Below are positions 44,277 to 54,712 of a DNA stretch of 64,000 nt, piece after piece. The stretch is taken from positions 1,178,001-1,242,000 of the forward strand of contig NZ_LR594040.1 of the NCBI RefSeq assembly GCF_901543175.1, read 5' to 3'. Numbering within the stretch: position 1 is the first letter of the stretch; each line of letters begins with the position of its first letter. This stretch comes from Streptococcus australis (GTDB lineage: Bacteria; Bacillota; Bacilli; Lactobacillales; Streptococcaceae). The position numbers and the translations under genes were made by a program. Below the pieces are notes generated by a model that was not told where the DNA came from, ran no database searches, and saw only the letters and a program-made list of their open reading frames with translations.

Positions 44277-45167
44277 TTATATTTCTTTCAAGACCAGATA
44301 TTCCATGGCATTTTGAAAGCTGACATTAGCCTGCCACATTTTTCTAGCTTCTAGCAAATCTTGTAAAATCTGTCGAATCCTTGCTTGCAAGAGATCCTGC
44401 CCACAGAGGACTTCGAGGATTCTCAAGACCTGATCTTGTTTTTCCTTGTCATCTGCCAAGCTAGCTAATTTAGCAACTTGGAGAAAACTTTCTTTTTTCT
44501 TAGCTAATAACCAAGTTAGCAGGCGTTCACTCTCATCAACCAAGATCCAAAAACTTGCCTGGTTTGCCAACTTTTCTGCTTCAGCTCGCGATTGACAAAA
44601 CTGGGCTAAAAGAGTCGCTTTTTTCTTGACCAGACCTGCTTGTTCTAATTGATGGATCAGCTTTTCTTCTTGCTTTTTAAAGTGGAAAATCTGTGTCCGA
44701 CTTCGGATAGTCGGCAACATCTTTTCCTCATCGCTAGTCAAGAAGAAAATATAAACTTCACTCTGAGGTTCTTCGATGACCTTGAGCAGAGAATTGGCTG
44801 CGTTGGGATGCATTTTCTCAGCTTCCTCGATAATAAAAACCTGTTGCTGGCTTTCAATCCCTGCTTGGGAAAACTGACCCACCAATTCTCGAATCCGTTC
44901 TGTCTTGATGACCTGATTGACTGGCTTGATTAAAGTAACATCGGGAAATTCTTCCTGCTCAATCAGCTTGCAGTTTCGGCATTTCTCACATGGTAGAACG
45001 CCTACTTTATCCCTACAAAAGAGGCTCTTAGCCAAAAATTGCGCCATTTCCAAGCTTCCAAAGAAACCTGAAAAAAGATAGGCGTGATTAAGCTGGTCTT
45101 GTTCTAAAATACGGACGAAGCGGTCAAATTGCTCTGGTTGCCAAGCCTTTAGTTGATCTTGTTTCAT
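44277..45167 (-). CDS. holB: DNA polymerase III subunit delta'
   Basis: A clamp-loader subunit, 296 residues. The AAA+ fold carries a zinc module (C-x8-C-x2-C-x2-C around [12 protein letters not shown], residues about 50-70), [19 protein letters not shown] (about 113-131) and RSRTQIFHF. It has no functional Walker A, as is usual for delta'. Its start overlaps the tmk stop by 4 nt. Confidence 0.94.
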   Translation of the reverse strand: MKQDQLKAWQPEQFDRFVRILEQDQLNHAYLFSGFFGSLEMAQFLAKSLFCRDKVGVLPCEKCRNCKLIEQEEFPDVTLIKPVNQVIKTERIRELVGQFSQAGIESQQQVFIIEEAEKMHPNAANSLLKVIEEPQSEVYIFFLTSDEEKMLPTIRSRTQIFHFKKQEEKLIHQLEQAGLVKKKATLLAQFCQSRAEAEKLANQASFWILVDESERLLTWLLAKKKESFLQVAKLASLADDKEKQDQVLRILEVLCGQDLLQARIRQILQDLLEARKMWQANVSFQNAMEYLVLKEI

Positions 45168-45802
45168 TTTGCCAATCCCATTCTCTCAAACAAGACAGTT
45201 TTGGTAGCTTCCACAACTTGCTCCAAAGGAAGACTGGCATCAATCTTGGCAATACGACTTCCTTCTTTTTCCAGAAGAGAGAGGTAGCCTTGACGGACTT
45301 TTTTATGCAAGTCCAAACCTTCCAAGTCTAAACGATTGACCTCGCGATCACTGTTAGCTGCTATGCGAGCCAGCCCTTCTTCCACCTCGATGTCAAAATA
45401 GAGTGTCAAGTCGGGTTTGAGGCCATCTGTCGCAAAGTGATTGAGCCAATCAATGGCATCAATATCTAAGCCTCGGCCAAATCCCTGATAAGCAACGGAA
45501 CTATCGATGAAGCGGTCCATAATGACCAACTTGCCAGCTTCGAGTGCTGGGAGAACTTTTTCCACCAAGTGCTGTCTGCGACTGGCGATATAGAGAAGGA
45601 GCTCTGTTTTAGGATCCATCTGAGTATGACTTGGATCCAAAATCACTTGACGAATCTTCTCCCCAATCAAGACTCCACCTGGCTCACGGGTGGTCAGCAC
45701 CTCTACTCCTTTTTCCTCTAAAATTGGGAGCAGAGCCTCTAAAACACTGGTCTTTCCTGCTCCCTCTGGTCCCTCAAGAGAGACTAAAAATCCTTTTGAC
45801 AT
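45164..45802 (-). CDS. tmk: thymidylate kinase
   Basis: Phosphorylates dTMP to dTDP, 212 residues. P-loop GPEGAGKT (11-18), DR-x motif [13 protein letters not shown] (about 95-107) and lid region. The first gene of the tmk-holB-yabA-rsmI operon. Ribosome binding site is weak (AAATGAGTTAGAC), and a TAGAAT -10-like element lies about 30 nt upstream. Confidence 0.96.
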   Translation of the reverse strand: MSKGFLVSLEGPEGAGKTSVLEALLPILEEKGVEVLTTREPGGVLIGEKIRQVILDPSHTQMDPKTELLLYIASRRQHLVEKVLPALEAGKLVIMDRFIDSSVAYQGFGRGLDIDAIDWLNHFATDGLKPDLTLYFDIEVEEGLARIAANSDREVNRLDLEGLDLHKKVRQGYLSLLEKEGSRIAKIDASLPLEQVVEATKTVLFERMGLAK

Positions 45803-45893
45803 GTCTAACTCATTTCTTTTTTTCTACCTTCTATTCTATCAAAAAAATAGGTTTTTGTGACAATCTTTTTGTGTCTTCTCATTTCAATCGACC

Positions 45894-45925
45894 ATAAAAG
45901 AGGCTTGGTGTCATCCAACCTCTTA
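45894..45925 (-). terminator. terminator of the proBAC operon
   Basis: AAGAGGTTGG pairs with CCAAGCCTCTT (one bulge) around ATGACA, with T run. It touches the proC stop codon. Confidence 0.7.
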
Positions 45926-46720
45926 TTTACCTAGTTCTTGTGTTCGTTTGTAGGCTTGATGAACTGCATCCATAACTGTCCCTCGAAAAGCATGCGCTTC
46001 TAGACTCGCTACACCAGCGATAGTCGAACCGCTTGGGCTACAAACTTGATCTTTTAAGACCCCAGGATGCTCTTGGGTTTCTAGGAGCAATTTCCCAGCT
46101 CCTACCACAGTTTGAGCTGCCATTTTCAATGCCGTTTCTCGTGGCAATCCTGTCTGTACACCCGCATCTGCCAAAGCCTCGATAAAGAGGTAGACAAAAG
46201 CTGGTCCACAACCTGCGAGACCTGTCGCCGCATCGATTAAGCCGTCTCCCAGCTCAACCAATAGACCAGCCTTGTCTAAAAGCTGACAAAAAAAGTCACT
46301 GTCCTCGGCACGACAGTTTGCTGACATGGCATAACTAATCACTCCTTGACCGATAGCCACTGGAGTATTGGGCATGATGCGAATGATTCGGTGTTGACTT
46401 GGCAGAAGACTTGCCAGTTTTTCCAAGGTCAATCCAGCCGCCATGGAAATCAAAAGAAGACTCTCTCGTTTTTCAAGGATAGTCTGATATTGAGAAAGTA
46501 AGTCTGAAAACTGAGCAGGTTTAACTCCTAGAAAAATCACATCTGCTTCTGCAAAAATTTCTTCATTACTGGAAGCCTGGCCACCGAAATTGGCGATGAA
46601 AGCATCTACTTTTGCTTGACTACGATTGGCAAGGAGAATCTGAGCACCCGTCTTGGCCTGCAAGACAGCCTTAGCCAAGCTAGCTCCCATATTTCCCAAA
46701 CCGATAAATCCAATCTTCAT
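45923..46720 (-). CDS. proC: pyrroline-5-carboxylate reductase
   Basis: Last step of proline synthesis, NAD(P)H-dependent, 265 residues. Rossmann motif IGFIGLGNMG (3-12) and the C-terminal family signature GVLKDQVCSPSGSTIAGV (about 219-236). It follows proA by 3 nt and closes the proBAC operon. Confidence 0.96.
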   Translation of the reverse strand: MKIGFIGLGNMGASLAKAVLQAKTGAQILLANRSQAKVDAFIANFGGQASSNEEIFAEADVIFLGVKPAQFSDLLSQYQTILEKRESLLLISMAAGLTLEKLASLLPSQHRIIRIMPNTPVAIGQGVISYAMSANCRAEDSDFFCQLLDKAGLLVELGDGLIDAATGLAGCGPAFVYLFIEALADAGVQTGLPRETALKMAAQTVVGAGKLLLETQEHPGVLKDQVCSPSGSTIAGVASLEAHAFRGTVMDAVHQAYKRTQELGK

Positions 46721-46723
46721 CTC

Positions 46724-47986
46724 TTACTCCCTTATCTGTCCGTCACCAGTAACCACATACTTGTAGCTGGTTAATTCCTTCAAGCCCATTGGCCCACGCG
46801 CGTGCAATTTCTGGGTAGAAATTCCCATTTCACATCCAAGACCAAATTGCCCACCATCAGTGAAACGCGTTGAAGCATTGACATAAACCGCTGCTGAGTC
46901 TACTTGATTTGTAAAGTAAGCCGCAGCTTCAGCATTTTCTGTCACAATGGCGTCCGAATGATGGGTACTGTGGGCTTCAATATGCGCAACCGCTTCTTCT
47001 AAACTGCTAACGATCTTAACCGCTAGGACATAGTCTAAAAACTCAGTGTCAAAGTCTTGGGCCTCGGCTGCTCGACCTGAAACAAACTGACTTGCTTTCT
47101 CATCCAAGCGGAATTGAATCGGTTCCAGCCCATCTTCTTTCCGACTTGTAACCAGAACTTGCTCCAAGCGAGGAAGGAAATCCGCTGCCTTGTCTTCATG
47201 AACCAGCAAAACTTCCATAGCATTGCAGACAGAAGGACGACTGGTTTTAGCATTGTTGATGATAGACAGAGCCTTGTCTTCATCGGCATCCTTGTCCACA
47301 TAGACATGGACAATTCCAGTACCTGTCTCGATAACGGGTACGATAGCATTTTCAACCACAGCATTGATCAAACCAGCTCCTCCACGAGGAATGAGAAGGT
47401 CTAGATAGCCCTTGGCCTTCATCATAGCATAACTACTTTCTCGACTGGTATCTTCTACTAGTTGAATCACATCAGGATGAATGGTCGTCGTCTCCAAGCC
47501 CTTCTTCAAGGCTGTGACAATAGCATGGGCAGTTTGGTAGGCGTCCTTACCACTACGAAGAACGACCGCATTCCCACTCTTTAGAGCCAAGGCAGCCGCA
47601 TCAGAAGTTACATTCGGACGGCTTTCATAGATAATACCGATAACACCCATAGCCACACGTTTCTTGGTAATAACCAAGCCATTTTCAAGATGACTTGTTT
47701 CTAGGACTTCACCGATAGGATCTGGTAAAGCAACCACTTCACGAATCCCTCTTGCCATCGCTTCTATACGTTCCGCATCCAAATAAAGACGGTCTAGCAT
47801 AACATCTGAGATTTTCCCCTTGGCTGCTGCCATATCAAGGGCATTTGCCACTAAAATCTCCTCAGTAGCTACCAATAAATGATCAGCCATGGCTAGCAAG
47901 GCTTGGTTTTTCACTGTTTCACTAGCAGTGTTGATTGACTTTTTAACAGCCTGTACTTGTTCAAATTGTTCTTGTGTCCTTACCAT
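46724..47986 (-). CDS. proA: glutamate-5-semialdehyde dehydrogenase
   Basis: Second step of proline synthesis: reduces glutamyl-5-phosphate with NADPH. 420 residues, aldehyde dehydrogenase fold. The catalytic Cys lies in [13 protein letters not shown] (about 247-259), and the later [19 protein letters not shown] is the family end motif. It follows proB by 9 nt. Confidence 0.96.
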   Translation of the reverse strand: MVRTQEQFEQVQAVKKSINTASETVKNQALLAMADHLLVATEEILVANALDMAAAKGKISDVMLDRLYLDAERIEAMARGIREVVALPDPIGEVLETSHLENGLVITKKRVAMGVIGIIYESRPNVTSDAAALALKSGNAVVLRSGKDAYQTAHAIVTALKKGLETTTIHPDVIQLVEDTSRESSYAMMKAKGYLDLLIPRGGAGLINAVVENAIVPVIETGTGIVHVYVDKDADEDKALSIINNAKTSRPSVCNAMEVLLVHEDKAADFLPRLEQVLVTSRKEDGLEPIQFRLDEKASQFVSGRAAEAQDFDTEFLDYVLAVKIVSSLEEAVAHIEAHSTHHSDAIVTENAEAAAYFTNQVDSAAVYVNASTRFTDGGQFGLGCEMGISTQKLHARGPMGLKELTSYKYVVTGDGQIRE

Positions 47987-47995
47987 CGTTCACCT

Positions 47996-49105
47996 CTAAA
48001 ATTCTGTAAAGAGCAGCTGGATTTCAGGAGTGATGGAAATCCAGTCATCACGGTGAATCAAGACTCCCTTAGCTTTTTGAGAACGGAGCATATCTTCTAG
48101 GGCTGAGACACCAAATTGGACACGTCCCTTTCCAAGAGATTGACCCGTTTCTTTATCTGCTACTGTTACAATATCGTGGTAAGAGAAGTTCCCTTCCACT
48201 TCTACCACACCTGATAAAAGGAGACTTTTTCCGTTTTTTGAAAGTGCTTCTGCAGCTCCACCATCTACCCAAATCGTCCCCTGACTTTGAGCATAGAAGG
48301 CCAGCCATTGTTTCTGGGTACGAAGTCCCTTCTCTTGCGCAACAAAGAAGGAACCATCCTTGGTCTCCTCCGCTGCCTCGATCAAGGCATCAGATTTCAT
48401 GGAAGAGCAGATATAGACTGGCACACCTGACTCCGTTGCAATCGTAGCCGCCTTGATTTTAGTCAACATACCACCTGTACCATTAGACGAACCTGCTCCA
48501 CCAGCCATATCAATAATCTCACGATTGATAGTCTCGATTTTCTCAAGACGTTTAGCTCTTGGATCTGAGTTGGGATTGCCAGTATAGAGACCATCCACAT
48601 CGGTCAAGAGAACCAAAAGGTCTGCTTGGACCATCGCTGCTACCTGAGCACTCAGAGTGTCATTATCACCCACCTTGAGTTCGTCAATGACGACACTGTC
48701 ATTTTCATTGATGATGGGAATCGCTCCACGATGAAGCAATACAGACAAGGCCTGATGGGCATTCTTATAACGACGTTTATCTACAAAATCATCCTGGGTC
48801 AGCAAGATTTGCGCGGAGACGATTTGGTGCATGAGGAGGTTGGTTGTGTATTCCTCCAACAAAAGTCCCTGACCAACTGCAGCAGAAGCTTGTTTATCTG
48901 CAATCTTGATCGGACGTTTTTTAAAACCCAAAGCTCCAAATCCAGCGGCAACTGCCCCAGATGACACCAAAATCAACTCATGTCCAGCTTCATGCAGCAT
49001 AGCTAATTGTTGGGTAATTACCTTTACTTTACTTCTTGATAAACTCCCGTCTTCATTTGTCAAGGACGAAGTCCCCACCTTAAAGACGATTCGTTTGTAC
49101 TTCAT
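47996..49105 (-). CDS. proB: glutamate 5-kinase
   Basis: First, feedback-inhibited step of proline synthesis. 369 residues: amino acid kinase domain (about 1-255; [10 protein letters not shown] at 6-15, [16 protein letters not shown]) and C-terminal PUA domain (about 275-365). Start at 49105 chosen for CGGAGTGAG before it and for the family N-terminus [11 protein letters not shown]; an ATG 7 codons earlier lacks a site. No T-box or other proline-responsive leader is seen in the short 5' region. Confidence 0.95.
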   Translation of the reverse strand: MKYKRIVFKVGTSSLTNEDGSLSRSKVKVITQQLAMLHEAGHELILVSSGAVAAGFGALGFKKRPIKIADKQASAAVGQGLLLEEYTTNLLMHQIVSAQILLTQDDFVDKRRYKNAHQALSVLLHRGAIPIINENDSVVIDELKVGDNDTLSAQVAAMVQADLLVLLTDVDGLYTGNPNSDPRAKRLEKIETINREIIDMAGGAGSSNGTGGMLTKIKAATIATESGVPVYICSSMKSDALIEAAEETKDGSFFVAQEKGLRTQKQWLAFYAQSQGTIWVDGGAAEALSKNGKSLLLSGVVEVEGNFSYHDIVTVADKETGQSLGKGRVQFGVSALEDMLRSQKAKGVLIHRDDWISITPEIQLLFTEF

Positions 49106-49134
49106 ATTCTCACTCCGATTCTTCATATTTATCC

Positions 49135-49143
49135 ATTATAACA
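49135..49143 (-). promoter_or_regulatory. extended -10 promoter of proBAC
   Basis: TGTTATAAT on the minus strand, 30 nt before proB. Confidence 0.6.
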
Positions 49144-49174
49144 TGAATGTTTTAAAATGGAAAAGACTTGAAAT

Positions 49175-49208
49175 GAAAAAGGTTGAGACAAGGCATCTCA
49201 ACTCTTTT
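49175..49208 (-). terminator. terminator of the LysR-lspA-rluD operon
   Basis: GTTGAGA pairs with TCTCAAC around an 7-nt loop, with five T on the minus strand, just after the rluD stop. Confidence 0.7.
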
Positions 49209-50106
49209 ATCTATTCTCAGTTTTACGCAATCTTTCCAGCGTTTCTTTAAAAATCTCTGGAATATCTGCTGTGAACTCCAAGGTTTCACCTGTTCTCGGA
49301 TGAGTAAAACCTAGAGTTTTAGCATGGAGGAATTGTCCATGTCCTTTCAAGGTTTTGCGTGGACCATAGACCTCATCCCCAGCGACCGGATGGCCAATAT
49401 AAGCCATATGAACACGGATTTGGTGGGTACGCCCTGTTTCCAGTTGCAACTCCACTAAGCTATAATCACCAAAACGTTCCAAAACCTGAAAACGGGTCAC
49501 TGCTGGCTTCCCTTTAGCAGTCACAGCCTGTTTCTTACGGTCTTTTTCGCTCCGACCAATCGGTGCTTCAATCACACCACGATCATTTGGCAGATTGCCA
49601 TGAACAATCGCCCAGTATTTGCGTAGAGACTTCTTGTCCTTGAGTTCTTGAGCGAGCGCTAAGTGAGCCTCATCATTCTTAGCAATCATGAGCAGACCAG
49701 ACGTGTCCTTGTCAATGCGGTGAACGATTCCTGGGCGGAGAACCCCATTGATACCTGACAGGTCCTTGATATGGTACATGAGGGCATTGACCAAGGTTCC
49801 ACTAGTATGACCTGCGCTGGGATGGACCACCATGCCTTGAGGTTTGTTAACAACGGCTACATCCTCATCTTGGTAGATGATCTCGAGTGGCAGATTCTCA
49901 GCCACATACTCTAAAACCTCTGGTTCTGGCACATGGTAGGTGACGACATCGCCCTCTTGGACAGTGTATTTTGCTTTCTTGGCTTGCCCATTAACCAAAA
50001 CTTGTCCAGCCTTGATTTGTTCATTAGCGAGACTGCGTGACAATTCTGTCAGGTCAGACAGAGCCTTGTCTAAACGTTGCCCACCAGTTTCAATTTTTAT
50101 TTCCAT
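49207..50106 (-). CDS. rluD: RluD-family 23S rRNA pseudouridine synthase
   Basis: Converts specific uridines of 23S rRNA helix 69 to pseudouridine; paralogues differ in target, so the exact sites are inferred. 299 residues: S4-like RNA-binding domain at about 10-70 ([20 protein letters not shown]) and catalytic domain with [12 protein letters not shown] (about 136-147, catalytic Asp) and [20 protein letters not shown]. Overlaps lspA by 17 nt. Confidence 0.9.
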   Translation of the reverse strand: MEIKIETGGQRLDKALSDLTELSRSLANEQIKAGQVLVNGQAKKAKYTVQEGDVVTYHVPEPEVLEYVAENLPLEIIYQDEDVAVVNKPQGMVVHPSAGHTSGTLVNALMYHIKDLSGINGVLRPGIVHRIDKDTSGLLMIAKNDEAHLALAQELKDKKSLRKYWAIVHGNLPNDRGVIEAPIGRSEKDRKKQAVTAKGKPAVTRFQVLERFGDYSLVELQLETGRTHQIRVHMAYIGHPVAGDEVYGPRKTLKGHGQFLHAKTLGFTHPRTGETLEFTADIPEIFKETLERLRKTENR

Positions 50107-50557
50107 TTACTTCCTCTTTAAGCATTGCAATCAATAAAACAACGACACCAACTGTCAAATAGCTGTCAGCCACATTGAAAATCGCAAAGTTGATAAAGTC
50201 TAGGTGAAACATATCCACCACAAAACCTTGACTCATCCTGTCGATAAAGTTGCCAAGACCTCCTGCGATTATCAGAGTCAGTCCAAAGACCAGCCAAAGA
50301 GAAGCCTCCATGTGCTTATGTAGATACCAAATGGCACCCGCCATAACAACCAAGGTAATGATAGCAAAAAACCACTGCTGGTCTTGTAACATAGAGAAGG
50401 CTGCCCCTCTATTTTGCAGGTAGGTCAAGCTAACGAGATTGGGTATCCAAGACCGAACCTCTCCCAAAGGTATCTGTTGGACGACATAGGCTTTAACCCA
50501 CTGATCCAGTGCAATTAAGAGCAGTACAATCACTGCCACTATTCCTCTTTTTTTCAT
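50090..50557 (-). CDS. lspA: lipoprotein signal peptidase
   Basis: Membrane aspartyl protease that removes signal peptides from prolipoproteins, 155 residues. Four transmembrane helices; catalytic Asp residues in [16 protein letters not shown] (about 106-121) and [11 protein letters not shown] (about 130-140). Its start overlaps the LysR stop as ATGA. It acts on lipoproteins such as the one encoded at 60049-60729. Confidence 0.95.
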   Translation of the reverse strand: MKKRGIVAVIVLLLIALDQWVKAYVVQQIPLGEVRSWIPNLVSLTYLQNRGAAFSMLQDQQWFFAIITLVVMAGAIWYLHKHMEASLWLVFGLTLIIAGGLGNFIDRMSQGFVVDMFHLDFINFAIFNVADSYLTVGVVVLLIAMLKEEVNGNKN

Positions 50558-51462
50558 GATTTCCTCTTTTGATCAAAATATTCTTGCATGACCTCAACGA
50601 AGAGTGTCCCAGCTTGACTAAGCTCGACTTCTTCCCGTTTGACATAAACCATGCGATTATCTAAATTATCCTTGAGGCGAATAACTGTAATGCCATTAAC
50701 ACTATCACTATCCAAAAATCCAGACCCCGTCGCATACGCATCCGTTCGCTCTAAAATACCATTTAAGGTAGCACGGTCCGTCACATTGAACATCTGGGAG
50801 CTAGCACTGGTATCAACAAAGTTCTCTGAATAGTAAAGGTACTCGTCCTTTTCCTGAGTAAAGCGAACTGTTGGTAAATCAGCTAAATCCTCCATGACCA
50901 GTTCTTCTTTTTCCGCCAAGGGATGTCCTTCACGCAAATAGATGTGAGTATGAAAAGGAATCAACTCAATGACTTCGAGACCTAACTTTTCAACCCGTTG
51001 CATAATTCCCTTTTGATTTTGATTATTAAGGTAAATAATCCCAATCTCACTATGACCCTGAGCTACTTCATCTAGGATTTGAACTGTAGTAGACTCAAAA
51101 ATACGGAAGTTTTTGTAGTCAGGATAGCGCTCTGAAAAAGCCGTAATCGTTGGTGGCAAGAAGTCATAGTGCTGACTGGCAATGGAAAATTCATCCTTTT
51201 CTTCCTCAGGATTGGCATACTGATTTTGAAAAACATCAAATCCCTTGACCAATTCCTGCGCTTTCTCGTAAAATTCCATACCACGACGGGTCAAAAAAGT
51301 CCCCGAACTCGTCCGACGGAAAATCTTAAAGCCCAGCTCTTTTTCCAAATCGCGTACAGAAATAGACAGACTGGGCTGACTGACATACATCTTTTCAGCA
51401 GCTTCTCGGAAAGTACCACTATTGGCAATAGCAACAACATAGCGTAATTGTTGAATATTCAT
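50554..51462 (-). CDS. LysR-type transcriptional regulator
   Basis: A 302-residue LysR regulator with N-terminal HTH (about 1-60; [28 protein letters not shown]) and periplasmic-binding-like effector domain. It resembles streptococcal CpsY/MtaR-like regulators in its conserved position upstream of lspA-rluD, but the target genes cannot be told. Own extended -10 promoter; lspA and rluD follow in the same operon by overlap. Confidence 0.9.
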   Translation of the reverse strand: MNIQQLRYVVAIANSGTFREAAEKMYVSQPSLSISVRDLEKELGFKIFRRTSSGTFLTRRGMEFYEKAQELVKGFDVFQNQYANPEEEKDEFSIASQHYDFLPPTITAFSERYPDYKNFRIFESTTVQILDEVAQGHSEIGIIYLNNQNQKGIMQRVEKLGLEVIELIPFHTHIYLREGHPLAEKEELVMEDLADLPTVRFTQEKDEYLYYSENFVDTSASSQMFNVTDRATLNGILERTDAYATGSGFLDSDSVNGITVIRLKDNLDNRMVYVKREEVELSQAGTLFVEVMQEYFDQKRKS

Positions 51463-51490
51463 CTTCTACCCCCAACTTCTCTATCTGTTC

Positions 51491-51499
51491 ATTATACCA
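51491..51499 (-). promoter_or_regulatory. extended -10 promoter of the LysR-lspA-rluD operon
   Basis: TGGTATAAT on the minus strand, 29 nt before the LysR start. Confidence 0.6.
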
Positions 51500-51588
51500 T
51501 AATTCAGAAGTTTTCCACAAAGGAAAAAGAATAGCCTTCATAAAATCCAACTACACTAGACTTAAAAAAAGATGGGTATCAAAACAAG

Positions 51589-51623
51589 AAAATAGGCTCT
51601 CCGAAAACTCGGAAAGCCTATTT
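51589..51623. terminator. hairpin downstream of the L27 gene
   Basis: AAATAGGCTTTCCGA pairs with TCGGAGAGCCTATTT allowing one or two mismatches around a 4-nt loop. It is the second hairpin after rpmA and may act in both directions. Confidence 0.6.
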
Positions 51624-51666
51624 AATGCTACTTAGAGCTTCCTCGCCTTTTCATTTCAAGGCTCGG

Positions 51667-51692
51667 GATAAAAAGGTTCACTGGACCTTTTT
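51667..51692 (-). terminator. terminator of rplU-prp-rpmA
   Basis: AAAAAGGT(CC) pairs with (GA)ACCTTTTT around a short loop and ends in a T run; it begins at the rpmA stop codon. Confidence 0.65.
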
Positions 51693-51984
51693 ATTTAGCG
51701 ATTGGATAAACAGAAACTTGTTTCTTATCGCGACCTTTACGTTCAAAGCGTACTACGCCTTCAACTTTAGCGAACAAAGTATCGTCTCCACCACGTCCAA
51801 CGTTTACACCTGGATAGATGTGTGTACCACGTTGACGGTAAAGGATTGATCCACCTGTTACAGTTTGTCCGTCAGCTGCTTTAGCTCCAAGACGTTTCGC
51901 TTGTGAATCACGTCCGTTTGATGTAGAACCTCCACCCTTTTTGTGGGCGAAAAGTTGCAAGTTGTTAAGAGTCATTTTTAACAT
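51691..51984 (-). CDS. rpmA: 50S ribosomal protein L27, with cleavable N-terminal extension
   Basis: 97 residues. The first 12 residues ([12 protein letters not shown]) form the extension removed in Firmicutes by the protease Prp, leaving [15 protein letters not shown] as the mature N-terminus that reaches the peptidyl transferase centre. Prp is encoded just upstream (16 nt gap). The operon order L21-Prp-L27 is conserved. Confidence 0.97.
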   Translation of the reverse strand: MLKMTLNNLQLFAHKKGGGSTSNGRDSQAKRLGAKAADGQTVTGGSILYRQRGTHIYPGVNVGRGGDDTLFAKVEGVVRFERKGRDKKQVSVYPIAK

Positions 51985-52000
51985 AATGTTTTCCTCCGTG

Positions 52001-52354
<354 letters not shown>

Positions 52355-52360
52355 TTAAAA

Positions 52361-52675
52361 TTAAGCGTTGATTGCGTTGATGACAACTTTTGTATATGGT
52401 TGACGGTGACCTTGTTTACGGTGGCTACCTTTTTTAGGTTTGTACTTGTAAGTAACAACTTTCTTTTGTTTTCCTTGTTTTTCAACAGTTCCAACTACAG
52501 TAGCTCCAGCAACAAGTGGAGTTCCGACAACAGTGTTTTCACCACCAACAAGAACAACTTCGTTAAAAGTAACTTCTTGACCAGCTTCAACGTTCAATTT
52601 TTCAACGTAAACTGCTTGACCAACTTCAACTTTAACTTGTTTTCCGCCAGTTTTGATAATTGCGTATGTGCTCAT
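52361..52675 (-). CDS. rplU: 50S ribosomal protein L21
   Basis: 104 residues, complete, beginning [19 protein letters not shown] and ending [19 protein letters not shown], both family hallmarks. First gene of the L21-Prp-L27 operon, with AGGAGGTGC before the ATG and a long leader upstream. Confidence 0.97.
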
Positions 52676-52689
52676 TATGCACCTCCTAT

Positions 52690-52840
52690 GATTTTTTGGG
52701 TTTCCCCGTATTTTGTGAAGACTCGCCTAGCATCGTGGGACGAACCACTTAGTATATAAGCTCTATGTATAACAAAGTTTAAACCTCGTATACGACGAGC
52801 AACGATGTTCGTGCGGTTGCACAGGACTGTGCATAGTCAA
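52690..52840 (-). ncRNA. L21-type ribosomal leader
   Basis: The transcript from the promoter at 52848-52876 has a leader of about 160 nt. It contains paired segments such as GCACAGTCCTGTGC and CGTCGTATACGA near its 5' end. Lactobacillales carry an L21-binding leader here. The class is inferred from position; the consensus was not checked. Confidence 0.55.
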
Positions 52841-52847
52841 CTCTTCA

Positions 52848-52876
52848 AGTATAGCATATCTTCTTTTTTCTTACAA
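52848..52876 (-). promoter_or_regulatory. promoter of rplU-prp-rpmA
   Basis: TTGTAA and TATACT with 17-nt spacing and a TGC extended -10 on the minus strand. Confidence 0.75.
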
Positions 52877-52892
52877 GTAAAATCAATCAAAA

Positions 52893-53579
52893 TTAAGTTT
52901 TTTCTTTCCCTTTTTTCTTCCAAGAAGCAAAAAGCATACTGAGGTAAAAGATGCTCATCATCACGGGAACACCTAGAATCGTCTTTTCATGATAGAAAAC
53001 CGTCAAATAGGCTGAAAAGACAACTCCAAGAACAAAGCTGGTAAGTAGGCTAACGAAAATCAAGGCTTCACGCAGGAAGGGCGTATGTTTAGTCCGGAAA
53101 TAATCCCCAAAAGCCAACATGGTTCGTTTAATATTCCCTGTCATAAAGGCATTATTATAGGCAATCCCCGACACTTCTCCAAAGGCTGTTGTCACCAATC
53201 CCATACAAAAGGCTAAAGGTGGGACTAAGTAGATATTGTCTACTGACAAGGGAACAAACCCAATGATTATGGATAATACCGCGAGTGGGATCAAGGACAA
53301 AATCGGCTTTTTAACAATTCTCAATTTTTCCTTATAAATAGTTAATAAAAGGACCCCCATCATAAAAGCTAGCAAGGTCATTACTTTGGCACTAGCATCT
53401 GACACATTATGTTGAATGAGTCCTACTGATAGAAAAACCACATTCCCAGTCTGTCCTGCCACAAGGGTATTTCCTCGCACAATAAAGGTATAGGCATCGA
53501 CATATCCTGCACAAAAAGTCAAAAAAAGCGCTAGCCTCTTAGACTGACGTGATATTTTTCTTATTGGTAATAATCTCAT
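52893..53579 (-). CDS. YoaK-family (DUF1275) membrane protein
   Basis: A 228-residue integral membrane protein with six predicted helices. FCAGYVDAYTFIVRGNTLVAGQTGNVVFLS (residues about 23-52) is the DUF1275 signature, and NNAFMTGNIKRTMLAFGDY the second one. The function of the family is not established; a small-molecule transport role is possible. It has no operon partner and is divergent from the Gfo/Idh gene. Confidence 0.88.
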   Translation of the reverse strand: MRLLPIRKISRQSKRLALFLTFCAGYVDAYTFIVRGNTLVAGQTGNVVFLSVGLIQHNVSDASAKVMTLLAFMMGVLLLTIYKEKLRIVKKPILSLIPLAVLSIIIGFVPLSVDNIYLVPPLAFCMGLVTTAFGEVSGIAYNNAFMTGNIKRTMLAFGDYFRTKHTPFLREALIFVSLLTSFVLGVVFSAYLTVFYHEKTILGVPVMMSIFYLSMLFASWKKKGKEKT

Positions 53580-53670
53580 TTTCTCCCCCTTTTCATTTCA
53601 TCTACTTATTTAAATATTGTACCACTTTCTCCAAGAAATGCGTAGTCCATTTGAAAATTTTTACCATCTA

Positions 53671-53700
53671 TTGGATAGTCCTTCTTTTCTGTGTTATAAT
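53671..53700 (+). promoter_or_regulatory. promoter of the Gfo/Idh-helicase operon
   Basis: TTGGAT and TATAAT with 18-nt spacing, 34 nt before the start codon. Confidence 0.65.
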
Positions 53701-53734
53701 GAAGGAAGGATTTGAAGTCGGAAAAGGAGTATCT

Positions 53735-54712
53735 ATGCTTAAATTAGGTGTCATCGGAACAGGCGCTATCAGCCATCATTTCATAGAAGCAGCCCATGCT
53801 AGCGAAGAATACCAGCTGGTCGCAGTCTATTCTAGAAAACTAGAAACTGCCGCAACCTTTGCTTCTCGCTATCAAAATGTCCAACTCTTTGATCAATTAG
53901 AAGACTTCTTCAAGTCTTCCTTTGATGTAGTCTATATCGCCAGTCCAAACTCCTTGCATTTTGTTCAAGCCAAGGTTGCCTTGTCTTTTGGTAAGCATGT
54001 TATTCTTGAAAAGCCAGCTGTCACTCAGCCACATGAATGGCTAGATTTGAGGCAAACAGCTGAGAAAAATCACTGTTTTATCTTTGAAGCAGCTCGTAAT
54101 TACCACGAAGAAGCTTTTACCACTATCAAAAACTTTTTAGCAGACAAGCAAGTGCTAGGAGCAGATTTTAACTATGCCAAGTATTCTTCCAAGATGCCTG
54201 ACTTGTTGGCTGGACAGACACCCAATGTCTTTTCAGACCGTTTTGCTGGTGGAGCCCTTATGGACTTGGGGATTTATCCTCTCTACGCAGCCGTTCGCCT
54301 TTTTGGAAAGGCTCAGGACGCGACCTACCAGGCTCAACAACTTGACAATAGCATTGACCTAAATGGAGACGGTACCCTCTTCTACCCCGACTTCCAAGTT
54401 CATATCAAGGCAGGAAAAAACATCACTTCCAATCTTCCTTGCGAGATTTATACATTAGATGGAACCTTAACACTCAACACGATTGAACATGTCCGCTCAG
54501 CTATTTTTACCGACCACCAAGGAAATCAAGTCCAGCTCCCTACCCAACAAGCTCCTCATACGATGGCTGAGGAAGCCACTGCATTTGCACACATGATCCA
54601 GCAACCAGACCAGACACTTTACCAGAACTGGCTGGATGATGCGGGTTCTGTTCATGACCTATTATATACCATGCGCCAGACTGCTGGCATTAGATTTGAG
54701 GGAGAAAAATGA
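53735..54712 (+). CDS. Gfo/Idh/MocA family oxidoreductase
   Basis: NAD(P)-dependent oxidoreductase of 325 residues. Rossmann motif VIGTGAISHHF (6-16) and EKPA motif (HVILEKPAVTQP, about 89-100) with the catalytic Lys. Start at 53735 chosen for AAAGGAGTATCT upstream; the frame is open for 62 codons before it, but those run through the promoter. It overlaps the helicase gene as ATGA. The substrate, probably a sugar or polyol, is not known. Confidence 0.88.
   Translation: MLKLGVIGTGAISHHFIEAAHASEEYQLVAVYSRKLETAATFASRYQNVQLFDQLEDFFKSSFDVVYIASPNSLHFVQAKVALSFGKHVILEKPAVTQPHEWLDLRQTAEKNHCFIFEAARNYHEEAFTTIKNFLADKQVLGADFNYAKYSSKMPDLLAGQTPNVFSDRFAGGALMDLGIYPLYAAVRLFGKAQDATYQAQQLDNSIDLNGDGTLFYPDFQVHIKAGKNITSNLPCEIYTLDGTLTLNTIEHVRSAIFTDHQGNQVQLPTQQAPHTMAEEATAFAHMIQQPDQTLYQNWLDDAGSVHDLLYTMRQTAGIRFEGEK

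Noticed and set aside
49106..49206. T-box leader before proB
   Set aside because: The leader is about 30 nt and has no T-box sequence or specifier hairpin.
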